From NCBI GenBank assembly GCA_039028895.1, contig JBCCHF010000030.1, positions 20,873 through 84,872 of the forward strand: a stretch of 64,000 nt of DNA, given 5' to 3'. A model generated the notes under the pieces. It ran no database searches, was not told where the DNA came from, and saw only the letters and a program-made list of their open reading frames with translations. A program made the translations under genes and the position numbers. This document shows, piece by piece, positions 25,648-33,009 of the stretch. This DNA comes from JAHDCJ01 sp039028895 (lineage in GTDB: Bacteria; Bacteroidota; Bacteroidia; Chitinophagales; Saprospiraceae). Numbering within the stretch: the first letter of the stretch is position 1; every line of letters starts with the position of its first letter.

Positions 25648-26050
25648 TTACAAGCGCGTCAACGGTATCTCCAAACCCAAAAACTTTGAAACTACCGCCG
25701 CTAAGCTTAAAGCTGGTCGTTCTTTTTTTTCTTTTGAAGTGTATGAATTTTCCTTCACCTGGTTTAAGATGTTTTTTGCCTTTGATGCGTTTCGCCTGTA
25801 ATTCTTCATCAGAACCTTTAAAGCTGAGAACATCGCCGTTGAGTGACCAGGAACCTTTCAAATCGCTCATTTCTTTTTTGTTCATTGCCAGAACAAACTT
25901 ACCATTTTTGTGAAGCTTCAAAGTAAATGATCCGGGATGATCGCCACCCCTGACCTCACCAGCCCATACACCATTTAGCCGATCATTTTCCAGCACAGTA
26001 AAAGAGAAGCAAAGGGATAGGATAAGCAAAGGGAAAAACCAATTTTTCAT
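25622..26050 (-). CDS. Small exported lipocalin-like protein of unknown function
   Basis: A 142-residue exported protein: ATG 26050 starts the signal segment MKNWFFPLLILSLCFSFTV. The mature part is an all-beta pattern with Gly/Trp turns: NGVWAGEVRGGDHPGSFTLKL, LKGSWSLNGDVLSFKG and KGKKHLKPGEGKFIHF. This resembles a small lipocalin-like or avidin-type barrel. I see no catalytic residues. The stop (TAA 25622-25624) lies inside the N-terminal part of the S1 gene's longest frame. The upstream intergenic region holds a 16-base palindrome. Confidence 0.55.
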   Translation of the reverse strand: MKNWFFPLLILSLCFSFTVLENDRLNGVWAGEVRGGDHPGSFTLKLHKNGKFVLAMNKKEMSDLKGSWSLNGDVLSFKGSDEELQAKRIKGKKHLKPGEGKFIHFKRKKRTTSFKLSGGSFKVFGFGDTVDALVIAPELASP

Positions 26051-26109
26051 TATTGTCAATTTAGGATTTTGTTATTGGCCAAAGTTAAATGACTTTAAAC
26101 AGAATTTCC

Positions 26110-26125
26110 TCACCCTGCAGGGTGA
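26110..26125. promoter_or_regulatory. 16-bp perfect palindrome between divergent genes
   Basis: TCACCCTGCAGGGTGA is a perfect 16-base palindrome with no spacer. It lies between the lipocalin-like gene (minus) and the PAP2 gene (plus) and could be an operator for either. About 30 bases to its right, ACCAGG and CCTGGT arms form a weaker dyad. Confidence 0.4.
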
Positions 26126-26245
26126 ATTTTCAAACATATACCAGGCTTTGTTCCTTTGTTCCTGGTGATTTTTGATTTACCTTGGTGATATGGAAAAAGG
26201 AATCTTGTTCTTTACAACAACTTATCCAATTTCAATACATAAAAT

Positions 26246-27220
26246 ATGTTTCAGGTAGAACCTATTCTATGGCTCCAGTCTTTAGAATCGCCCGGAATAA
26301 CCTGGGTAATGAAAACGACATCTTTGCTCGGCTATGCCCATGTGTATGCGCTGTTACTTATCGTTTTGATCTTTGGTGTCAGGTTTAAGCAAAGTATATT
26401 CGTATTTCTTACCATTCTGATATGTGGTATTCTGACGGATGGCCTTAAAGATGGTTTGATGTTTCCTCGTCCGAGTGACGTAGATGCCAGGGTCATTGAG
26501 CCAGGTTATGAAAGACCGCCACTTTTGATTGATGGCGGCGGCGCGGAAAGTTTTTGGTCCCTGCCATCACCCGAGGCGATGGAAGTAAGCCGAAATCAAA
26601 CAGACTGGAGTTACGGACTGCCTTCTGGTCATGTCGGATTGGCTGCGGCTTTTTTTCTTGGACTGGCATTTTTCTATCGATCAAAAGGGGTTTTTACTTT
26701 CGCTGTGTTTTGGGTTCTGCTGATGGCGTTATCCAGAATGTATTTGGGAAGGCATTTTATTGCGGATGTTTTAGGCGGTGTGATAGTTGGGCTCTTTTGT
26801 GTGTTTTTAGCTGCTTTCTTGGTTCGTCATCTTATTGCTGAAAATCCAAGAAATTCCGAAGTCTCTTCATTGATCCGGTGGGCCGTTTTCGCAACAATTT
26901 TGCTGGTATTAACACCGTTTATTGACTTATTGGATAAGGAGGATGTCGGTAGAATTTGGGGATTATTGCTTACCTATGTGGTGCTTCTTAAAACTGGTTT
27001 TCCATTAGATAAAGGTAGTTTCGTGAAGCGTTTAGGACGGGTACTGCTGGCAGTGGCATTCTTTATTTTAATTGATCAGATAATAAATCCGATAATAGAT
27101 TCGATGGCGATGGAAGACAATTCGTTCGGGATGCTATTTACGGTATTCTTAACTACCTGTATTCCATTTGTGGCCATAGTTTTCCTTGCCCGTAAGCTCA
27201 AACTTTACGCGGTAAAATAA
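26246..27220 (+). CDS. PAP2 family membrane phosphatase
   Basis: A 324-residue integral membrane protein with about eight helices carrying PAP2 motifs: LKDGLMFPRPSD (KxxxxxxRP), LPSGHVGLAAAF (SGH) and SRMYLGRHFIADV (RxxxGxHxxxD). An insert of about 50 residues (VIEPGYERPPLLIDG...) lies between motif 1 and motif 2, which is unusual and probably extracytoplasmic. It probably dephosphorylates lipid phosphates such as undecaprenyl diphosphate or phosphatidic acid. It is distinct from the exported PAP2 at 15155. It ends 7 bases before the convergent beta-helix gene. Confidence 0.86.
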   Translation: MFQVEPILWLQSLESPGITWVMKTTSLLGYAHVYALLLIVLIFGVRFKQSIFVFLTILICGILTDGLKDGLMFPRPSDVDARVIEPGYERPPLLIDGGGAESFWSLPSPEAMEVSRNQTDWSYGLPSGHVGLAAAFFLGLAFFYRSKGVFTFAVFWVLLMALSRMYLGRHFIADVLGGVIVGLFCVFLAAFLVRHLIAENPRNSEVSSLIRWAVFATILLVLTPFIDLLDKEDVGRIWGLLLTYVVLLKTGFPLDKGSFVKRLGRVLLAVAFFILIDQIINPIIDSMAMEDNSFGMLFTVFLTTCIPFVAIVFLARKLKLYAVK

Positions 27221-27227
27221 AGGTCAT

Positions 27228-28766
27228 TTACTGAACCTTAATCACCTTTTCGACGCTTAACTGATGGTTGTGTTTATTGGTAATCTTGATTATCAAAACC
27301 CCACTTGGGAGTGCATTTGTACTGACGGTATAAGGCAAAGACACATTTTTAATATATCTAAAGAAATGCCCATTGGCATCCAAGACCTGAATTTGGAAGT
27401 CATGCCCACTTCCATAAATGGTAAACTGATCTTTTGTAGGATTTGGAGATATATTGATTTGGGCCTCGTTTAGATCTGCACTAGTAGTATTGGTCATAAC
27501 GGGACTTTCGTAAGCCCCAATATCATAATTCATTCCGGCGGGCCTGGTATTACCGATGAGATCATCTGTAACAATATCACTTACCAGGTCAGTTCCTGAG
27601 TCTATAGCTTGCGATCCAGTTGCCAATTGTAGGTCATTGAATGGGGGATCAACGAAAATCGAAGTCAGGGGATCGGCTAATAAAGAATTGTTGTCAAATC
27701 CTAATGCCTGCCAGGCATTTAAGTTAATGGTAGAGCCATCCCCCGAAGCGCTCATTTTGTCATTTAGGATATTGAAGTCACACGTAAATTGGGCGTCATC
27801 TTCAATCGCGATACATCCTCTCCACGCATGTTGATTAATGATGATGTTGTTATAAATTTCGGTATTGATATTGCCGCCATCTTTGACAAGTATTCCCCAT
27901 CTTCCATCATCCGGGACGATGATAGTGTTGTTAAAGATTTTTGCACCATTGGATACAATGGCACCATCACCCTGGAATAGCGCAATACCTTGTGCAAAAT
28001 GATTGTTGTAAATGAGATTATTATAGATAATCGGGTTTTCTACGCCATCCAGATTTATCCCAGCTGCACCATTATTATCGTGCAGGATGTTACCATAGAT
28101 CATCGCATCACTTATAGTCCCATCACCACCTAATGACAGGTCTCCATTCATATGAATGCCAATAAAATTGTTTCCATAGCACTCATTAAATCTGATTATC
28201 GGCCTGTCAGAGCTGTTGGAGACATAAATCCCATGTTCGTCTATCGAGTTACTACAGACGTTATGTTCAATGATGATGTCATCGGTAAACCCGGTGAAAA
28301 TGCCTCTCTCAGCATTATTGTCACAAAAGTTGTTTCTGACGATACAATGGTCAGACAGAACAAGGCGAATACCGTTACCACTTCCCGGCATATCGTTTAC
28401 AATAAAGCCATCAATAATAATGTAGTCAGCGTTTTCTACATTAATCCCGTCATCTCTAATCGGGCCACTTTGATTGATCAAGACGTTGTTTCCTATTCCT
28501 TTGAAAACTATTGGGTCGTTAGCTGTACCATTGACATTTCGAACATCAAAGCCAGCATAAACGCCATTTTCAACTAAAACGGTGTCTCCGGTAACAACCA
28601 GATCAGCGGCATGTTGAATGGTTAAAAAGGCTTCTGCCAGGCTTAAACCGGCATTTGAGTTATCTCCCAAATTTGAAACGTAGTATGTGTTCGCCATCAG
28701 GCTGACGCTTGACAAAAGTAATGATAGCTGTAGCGTGATGAGTTTGATACGCAACTTGTTCTCCAT
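27228..28766 (-). CDS. T9SS-sorted right-handed beta-helix protein
   Basis: A 512-residue secreted protein. After the signal (MENKLRIKLITLQLSLLLSS) a long parallel beta-helix runs from about 30 to 400. Repeated Asn-rich turns are visible (IFTGFTDDIIIEHNVCSNS, IGIHMNGD, AMIYGNILHDNNGAAGINLDG). A choice-of-anchor/Q-like closing motif SQAIDSGTDLV and GAYESP follows. The C-terminal 80 residues are a T9SS tail starting ISPNPTKDQFTIYGSG. Such proteins often bind or cleave polysaccharides, but no catalytic signature is evident. It stands 16 bases downstream of the GH26-like gene, so a joint role in glycan degradation is plausible. Confidence 0.8.
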   Translation of the reverse strand: MENKLRIKLITLQLSLLLSSVSLMANTYYVSNLGDNSNAGLSLAEAFLTIQHAADLVVTGDTVLVENGVYAGFDVRNVNGTANDPIVFKGIGNNVLINQSGPIRDDGINVENADYIIIDGFIVNDMPGSGNGIRLVLSDHCIVRNNFCDNNAERGIFTGFTDDIIIEHNVCSNSIDEHGIYVSNSSDRPIIRFNECYGNNFIGIHMNGDLSLGGDGTISDAMIYGNILHDNNGAAGINLDGVENPIIYNNLIYNNHFAQGIALFQGDGAIVSNGAKIFNNTIIVPDDGRWGILVKDGGNINTEIYNNIIINQHAWRGCIAIEDDAQFTCDFNILNDKMSASGDGSTINLNAWQALGFDNNSLLADPLTSIFVDPPFNDLQLATGSQAIDSGTDLVSDIVTDDLIGNTRPAGMNYDIGAYESPVMTNTTSADLNEAQINISPNPTKDQFTIYGSGHDFQIQVLDANGHFFRYIKNVSLPYTVSTNALPSGVLIIKITNKHNHQLSVEKVIKVQ

Positions 28767-28782
28767 CTTTTGGTGTTTTTGA

Positions 28783-29913
28783 TCACTGATCCGGATACCC
28801 CAATAACTCGAAAAGATCAGCAGATTGTTTTAGATAACGGTCTTTGTCAGTTTCCTTAAACCAGGCCTTTGAAATGGTTTCATTATTATATAGTCTACCG
28901 TCTTTCCACTCTGAAATACCATTAATAAATAGTCTTTGCCAATCTTCATTAATGAAGCTAACGGCTTTGATATTCTTGTTGTAGATAAAAGAGAAAAAAT
29001 GGACAAACCACTTATCCCATGCTTCTGTATTGTCTGCTTTAATGCCATGGATCGGGTTCGACTCTGCAATCATTACAGGCTTATTGTGTTTTTTGGCAAA
29101 ACTCAATACCTCATCACAATATTGGCCAAAATCGTTTCCGCCATAAGCATGACCAAAAACTGATATACCTACCCAGTCGACATATTCATCACCAGGATAC
29201 CATTCAGAGACATCATAACTATTATAGGGCCTGGAAGCGTAGGAGTGCCAGACGAAGGCGATATTGTCTGCACCTTTTTTGCGTAACAATTTGACGATTC
29301 GGCGATAGGCTTTTATGTATTCTTTGGGTTCGAGTTGGTTATGTGGGCCATCAAATTCATACCCGATCCTAAGGTAAATTGGGCGATTTGTAGCTTTTGC
29401 CCAATCTGCGTACTGCTTAACCACCTTGTCATAGTCGCCTTTGCCAGCTTTATTGGCAACGCCCCACATACCTACCATCCACATAGCACTTTGTATCGCC
29501 GTGTTGGGGAATTTATCAACTAGCATTTGGTGATTTTGGCTGCTACCCGTTTCGTTTTTATGGGTTGACGTTACACCTTTAAATTCGGGAATGCCCCAAT
29601 AGGCTGCCCATCCGCCAGGCGTCGTTTGATTGGGAAAATTGTCGATATATTCGGTCATAGTTTCCACCGTTTGCCCCATAATTAGCAGGGTTTTCCCATT
29701 AGGCGGGACAAATTTTGACTTTTTGTAATCATACACAAATTCAGGATCGACCTCTACATTTATTTGTGAAACCATCTGCTCGATAGACCTATCATTCGGA
29801 TAAGCATCTTTATCAGTTTTGGTTTGCGACCAAATGCTAGTTGAGAGAATAGAAAATTGAAGAATCGTTAATAAAATGATCCTTGCCGGAAAGCGGATTC
29901 TGGAAATTTTCAT
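28783..29913 (-). CDS. Secreted GH26-like glycoside hydrolase
   Basis: A 376-residue exported enzyme: signal MKISRIRFPARIILLTILQF ending near STSIWSQ. The (beta/alpha)8 core has the GH26-type acid/base in LRIGYEFDGPHN (E186), and the nucleophile candidate E284 in VMIAESNP. Other family elements are WGIPEF, MVGMWGVANK and VSEWYPGDEYVDWVGISVFG. GH26 enzymes are mostly beta-mannanases, with some lichenases and xylanases. It is followed 16 bases downstream by the T9SS beta-helix gene. The GH113-like gene lies 184 bases upstream on the same strand, so a mannan-like glycan is a fair guess. There are no SusC/SusD genes nearby. Confidence 0.78.
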   Translation of the reverse strand: MKISRIRFPARIILLTILQFSILSTSIWSQTKTDKDAYPNDRSIEQMVSQINVEVDPEFVYDYKKSKFVPPNGKTLLIMGQTVETMTEYIDNFPNQTTPGGWAAYWGIPEFKGVTSTHKNETGSSQNHQMLVDKFPNTAIQSAMWMVGMWGVANKAGKGDYDKVVKQYADWAKATNRPIYLRIGYEFDGPHNQLEPKEYIKAYRRIVKLLRKKGADNIAFVWHSYASRPYNSYDVSEWYPGDEYVDWVGISVFGHAYGGNDFGQYCDEVLSFAKKHNKPVMIAESNPIHGIKADNTEAWDKWFVHFFSFIYNKNIKAVSFINEDWQRLFINGISEWKDGRLYNNETISKAWFKETDKDRYLKQSADLFELLGYPDQ

Positions 29914-30097
29914 GTTGGGATGTAGTTTCTTTTACTTAAATGTGTTTTCTTTTAAATTTAGACAATGAAAATTTTGAGGTATTTTTTTTATACTTAAAAA
30001 CGCCTATAACGTTTCATTAAGTCTATCCGAAAATTCAATTTGTGAAAAAATTTTGACGTGGATTTGATGATAGCGTCCCAGGGATTAGTGGTTTAAT

Positions 30098-31213
30098 TTA
30101 TGACCCTGTACTACTTTTTTGCCTTTCAAAACCCTTTGAAATGATAACTTCTGCTGGTTTCCCTAAGGGGGTGAAATCGATATTGTCTTTGTGATAATTT
30201 TCTGCAATATCAATTCTCATAACCCAGATGTGGACGCCGTCAAACCAATCTTTTCCCCAAACCTTGTTAAAAAAAGCCTGGTAGCATTTGGCTTGTGTTT
30301 CGGGCGAATATTGCCTATCAGAATCAGATAGGTTTTGCGACCATTCCCATGGTGTGATGGCGCTATTTGTTGTGCTCTTATATCCCATTTCTGTGAAAAG
30401 GATTTTTCGGTCCCATTTTTTACTCAATGATTCAAGAGTACGGACATGTTTGGACCACCCTTTTGAAATTTCCCTTAGACTGGGATTGGTGGTGTTGGCC
30501 AAAGGGAAATAAGCCTGGACACCGATGAAATCCAGTTGGTCCCAAAACTTTATTTCTTCGTATTCATGGTACCAATTGGCTGCGTATGTGATTTTGCCGG
30601 AATAGACCTCCCGGACATCCTCAATAAGTTTTATCCAAAACTCAGGCTTTTCGACCGAGAGCCGCCAAAATTCCATACCCACACAGAACATTTCAACCTT
30701 GGCCCTTTCTGCTACTTTGGCATAGCGGAGAATGAAATTACGATAACTCTCTTGCCAAGTCTGCCAACCCAATTCGTTAGCGGGAAAGATATCAGACCGC
30801 CATTTTCCTTCTGATGGCGACAAGAGCCAAACGTGTGGTTTGAAAAATACCTTGAAACCTGCCGCACGAACCGATTTTATTTTACGGACCCAATGTGCGT
30901 CATAATCCATTATACGGATGCTGTCTCCATCATGGTGTGTTACTATTGGGCTGTCGATATCATCCTGATAGCCCCATGAAACCAGGGTGATCCACTCTAG
31001 GTTGTTATCAATCAAAGGTTGAAAGTCAGTGGTATCAACAATTCCCCAGACATGTGCTCCTCTTTGTTTATTACAGATAGTCAAAAAATCTTCAGTTCCT
31101 GGTCCCTTGTTTTCATTTATGGGATACGAATGCGAAAAAATGAAAAGTGCGCCCAATAGCCCGAAAGCCAACAGGATGGGAAAGGAGGAAGGGAAGATCT
31201 TGCCATTTTTCAT
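30098..31213 (-). CDS. GH113-like endo-beta-mannanase-type glycoside hydrolase
   Basis: A 371-residue exported TIM-barrel protein (N-terminal helix FPILLAFGLLGALFIFSHSY). The signature regions are KVFFKPHVWLLSP, the acid/base candidate E181 in FCVGMEFWRLS, TYAANWYHEYEEI, LDFIGVQAYFPLAN and the nucleophile candidate E275 in KILFTEMGYKS. These fit GH113 and the broader glycoside hydrolase TIM-barrel-like group. Known GH113 members cleave beta-1,4-mannan. Acidic pairs are in the expected places, but substrate preference cannot be read. It is the most upstream of the three glycan-related genes on this strand. Confidence 0.72.
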   Translation of the reverse strand: MKNGKIFPSSFPILLAFGLLGALFIFSHSYPINENKGPGTEDFLTICNKQRGAHVWGIVDTTDFQPLIDNNLEWITLVSWGYQDDIDSPIVTHHDGDSIRIMDYDAHWVRKIKSVRAAGFKVFFKPHVWLLSPSEGKWRSDIFPANELGWQTWQESYRNFILRYAKVAERAKVEMFCVGMEFWRLSVEKPEFWIKLIEDVREVYSGKITYAANWYHEYEEIKFWDQLDFIGVQAYFPLANTTNPSLREISKGWSKHVRTLESLSKKWDRKILFTEMGYKSTTNSAITPWEWSQNLSDSDRQYSPETQAKCYQAFFNKVWGKDWFDGVHIWVMRIDIAENYHKDNIDFTPLGKPAEVIISKGFERQKSSTGS

Positions 31214-31258
31214 TTTGAATCACGCATTGATTGAACTGATTTCAACTTTTTGCCCTAA

Positions 31259-31291
31259 AACAAAGGTTATGAAATGGTCAAAACCTTTGTT
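31259..31291. terminator. 10-bp dyad, candidate terminator or operator
   Basis: AACAAAGGTT (31259-31268) and AACCTTTGTT (31282-31291) form a perfect 10-base dyad with a 13-base loop. On the minus strand it lies 190 bases past the YHYH stop and 46 bases before the GH113-like start. A short T tract follows (TTTTAGGG). It may end the YHYH transcript or serve as an operator for the GH113-like gene. Confidence 0.45.
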
Positions 31292-31483
31292 CTAGCAAGG
31301 TCTCTCGAAGAGGGCCCTACGTAAATTATAGCTATTTAGGGTTCCTTTCAGGAGACTCGGGACAGTATCTATTCTAAGATATCGAACAGTTTTAATATTT
31401 GAAAACCTCTTTTGTAAAGAAGTGTAAAAAATCGTAAAGATCTGTCCATTTTGGTAGCAGATTGGCCTTCTTGTCGCTGTAAA

Positions 31484-32440
31484 TTAATGCCTATGGGAAT
31501 GCCCACGCCCATGAGAGTGAGAAGGTCTTCGTTGCCCGGGAGGTGGTCCTTTGGGGCGAGTTTCGGTAAATGCACCCTTAAGGCATCTGCTCATGTATGG
31601 ATATTCGTCAGTAACGAAGTAGGCGTAGGTGCCATTGATCTCAGTGCCGTTACATTCATCCAACTGGCCAAGGCCTTTCACGTATTCCCAATCAGAGACA
31701 AAGGTGCCATCCGGTTTGGTGTTGCCCAGGTCTTTATTCATCGAATTTTTCGGATTCCTGTAAGAGCAGGCATCTCCGGTCCTTAACTCGTCATCCACCT
31801 GGTAACTGGGTTTATACTGACCACTTTTTGAATAATAGATTGGGAAGCCATCAAGCGCAAATCCGACTAAAATGATATCCTGGCCATTGTCAAGCAGGTT
31901 GATGAGTTCTGTAGGAACACCGTGGTAATGATAAGCACCGGTAGGTTGCACATGTGCATTATTGAAATCCAGTCCGAGATCAACCAAATCCTGAAACGCT
32001 TCGATCCGGTAGACCTCCCCCGTTTCACAGACAAACCTTTCTGCAGTTTCCGGTTCGAATTTTACACCGTTTAAAGCGACACCAGGTTCTTTTGCCCATT
32101 TTGCCTGGCCTGTAAAAGTTGGATTAAGTGGGAGCGAATAGGTTCTATTCTGTGCTTTAATGGCATTTGGATTACCAGAGTTTGGGAAGTTGCCGGTTTT
32201 GTGGTTGGGTAGTGCATTCGTGGTGATGACTCGTTTGTTTCCTTTAATGGTCACCGTGGTTTCTGTGCCGAAATTGTTGTTGGTTATTTGATAGTTGTTC
32301 CAATAATCAATTTCCTGATCTACAGATAACTCGTCTGTTGCTGGCGTAATAGGTTGTTGGATTTGGGTAGAACTACAGGCAAAAACACCTGCAATAAAAA
32401 TGGCCAACAAGGCAAAAAGATAAAACTTTATTTTTTTCAT
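31484..32440 (-). CDS. YHYH domain lipoprotein with His-rich tail
   Basis: A 318-residue lipoprotein: MKKIKFYLFALLAIFIAGVFAC gives a lipobox Cys at 22. The core carries the YHYH motif in HVQPTGAYHYHGVPTELI, after AHVQPT, together with FALDGFPIYYSKSG and GTYAYFVTDEYPYMSRCLKG. These are the diagnostic stretches of YHYH proteins, probably metal-dependent. The last 25 residues (RPKGPPPGQRRPSHSHGRGH...) are Gly/Pro/Arg-rich and end in repeated His, a likely metal-binding tail. The role is unknown. It is upstream of the BlaI-M56 pair but on the opposite strand. Confidence 0.82.
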   Translation of the reverse strand: MKKIKFYLFALLAIFIAGVFACSSTQIQQPITPATDELSVDQEIDYWNNYQITNNNFGTETTVTIKGNKRVITTNALPNHKTGNFPNSGNPNAIKAQNRTYSLPLNPTFTGQAKWAKEPGVALNGVKFEPETAERFVCETGEVYRIEAFQDLVDLGLDFNNAHVQPTGAYHYHGVPTELINLLDNGQDIILVGFALDGFPIYYSKSGQYKPSYQVDDELRTGDACSYRNPKNSMNKDLGNTKPDGTFVSDWEYVKGLGQLDECNGTEINGTYAYFVTDEYPYMSRCLKGAFTETRPKGPPPGQRRPSHSHGRGHSHRH

Positions 32441-32517
32441 GATTTTCTATTTTATTCTTTAGATGCCGAAATTGTCCCGATCCTTCGGGTAAGGTGGAAT
32501 TTATTTTTCGTTTTAAA

Positions 32518-32588
32518 TGTTAAATTTTTAACACCTCTTGATTTTTTCAAAAATAACCCTCACCTTTGAAGTGTTAAAAAATTAACAC
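32518..32588. promoter_or_regulatory. BlaI-type operator pair flanking a promoter
   Basis: Two dyads, TGTTAAATTTTTAACA (32518-32533) and GTGTTAA-N4-TTAACAC (32571-32588), centred 54 bases apart, share the core TGTTAA/TTAACA. Between them TTG (32538-32540), a 20-base spacer and CACCTTTG (32561-32568) resemble a Bacteroidota promoter (-7 consensus TAnnTTTG). The second dyad overlaps the expected transcription start and ends one base before the BlaI ATG. Autorepression by the BlaI-like protein is inferred. Confidence 0.65.
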
Positions 32589-32589
32589 T

Positions 32590-32976
32590 ATGAATTTTTC
32601 CAAAATGAAAAACCTGAGTAGAAGGGAGCGACAGATCATGGAGCTCATCTACAAAAATGCGAAAATGACGGCATTTGAAGTAGAAGAGCAATTACCTGAT
32701 GCGCCCAGCTACACGACTGTCCGTACGTTGATGCGGATTCTTGAAGAAAAGGGACATCTCAAGCATACAAAATCAGGACGGCAATATGTTTACGAGCCAG
32801 TCAGTCCACCAGAAAAATTTAAGCAGCATAGTCTTCAGCATCTGCTAAAAACATTTTTTGATGGTTCGATTACCAAAGCGGTGGCTACTTTTATCGACCA
32901 TCCCGATGCTGATCTTTCAGAAGAAGACCTAGCGGAATTAGAAGCCATTATCAAAAAGGCCAAAAAGAATAAGTAG
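32590..32976 (+). CDS. blaI: BlaI/MecI/CopY family repressor
   Basis: A 128-residue winged-helix repressor with the BlaI/MecI layout. SRRERQIMELIYKNAKMTAFEVEEQL holds helices 1-2, and PSYTTVRTLMRILEEKGHLKHTKSGRQYVYEPV holds the recognition helix and wing. The C-terminal dimerisation and cleavage region contains HSLQHLLKTFFDGSITKAVA. It should bind the two dyads upstream and be inactivated by the M56 protease encoded 33 bases downstream. In Bacteroidota such pairs respond to many signals, not only beta-lactams. No beta-lactamase gene of the class A type is adjacent, so the symbol describes the family, not the phenotype. Confidence 0.85.
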   Translation: MNFSKMKNLSRRERQIMELIYKNAKMTAFEVEEQLPDAPSYTTVRTLMRILEEKGHLKHTKSGRQYVYEPVSPPEKFKQHSLQHLLKTFFDGSITKAVATFIDHPDADLSEEDLAELEAIIKKAKKNK

Positions 32977-33009
32977 GCTACCCTTTTTTCAAATTTCAAT
33001 CCTGTTACT

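Noticed and set aside
28152..28577. 141-codon plus-strand frame antisense to the beta-helix gene
   Set aside because: Long antisense frames are common across repeat-rich beta-helix genes; no domain and no plausible start context.
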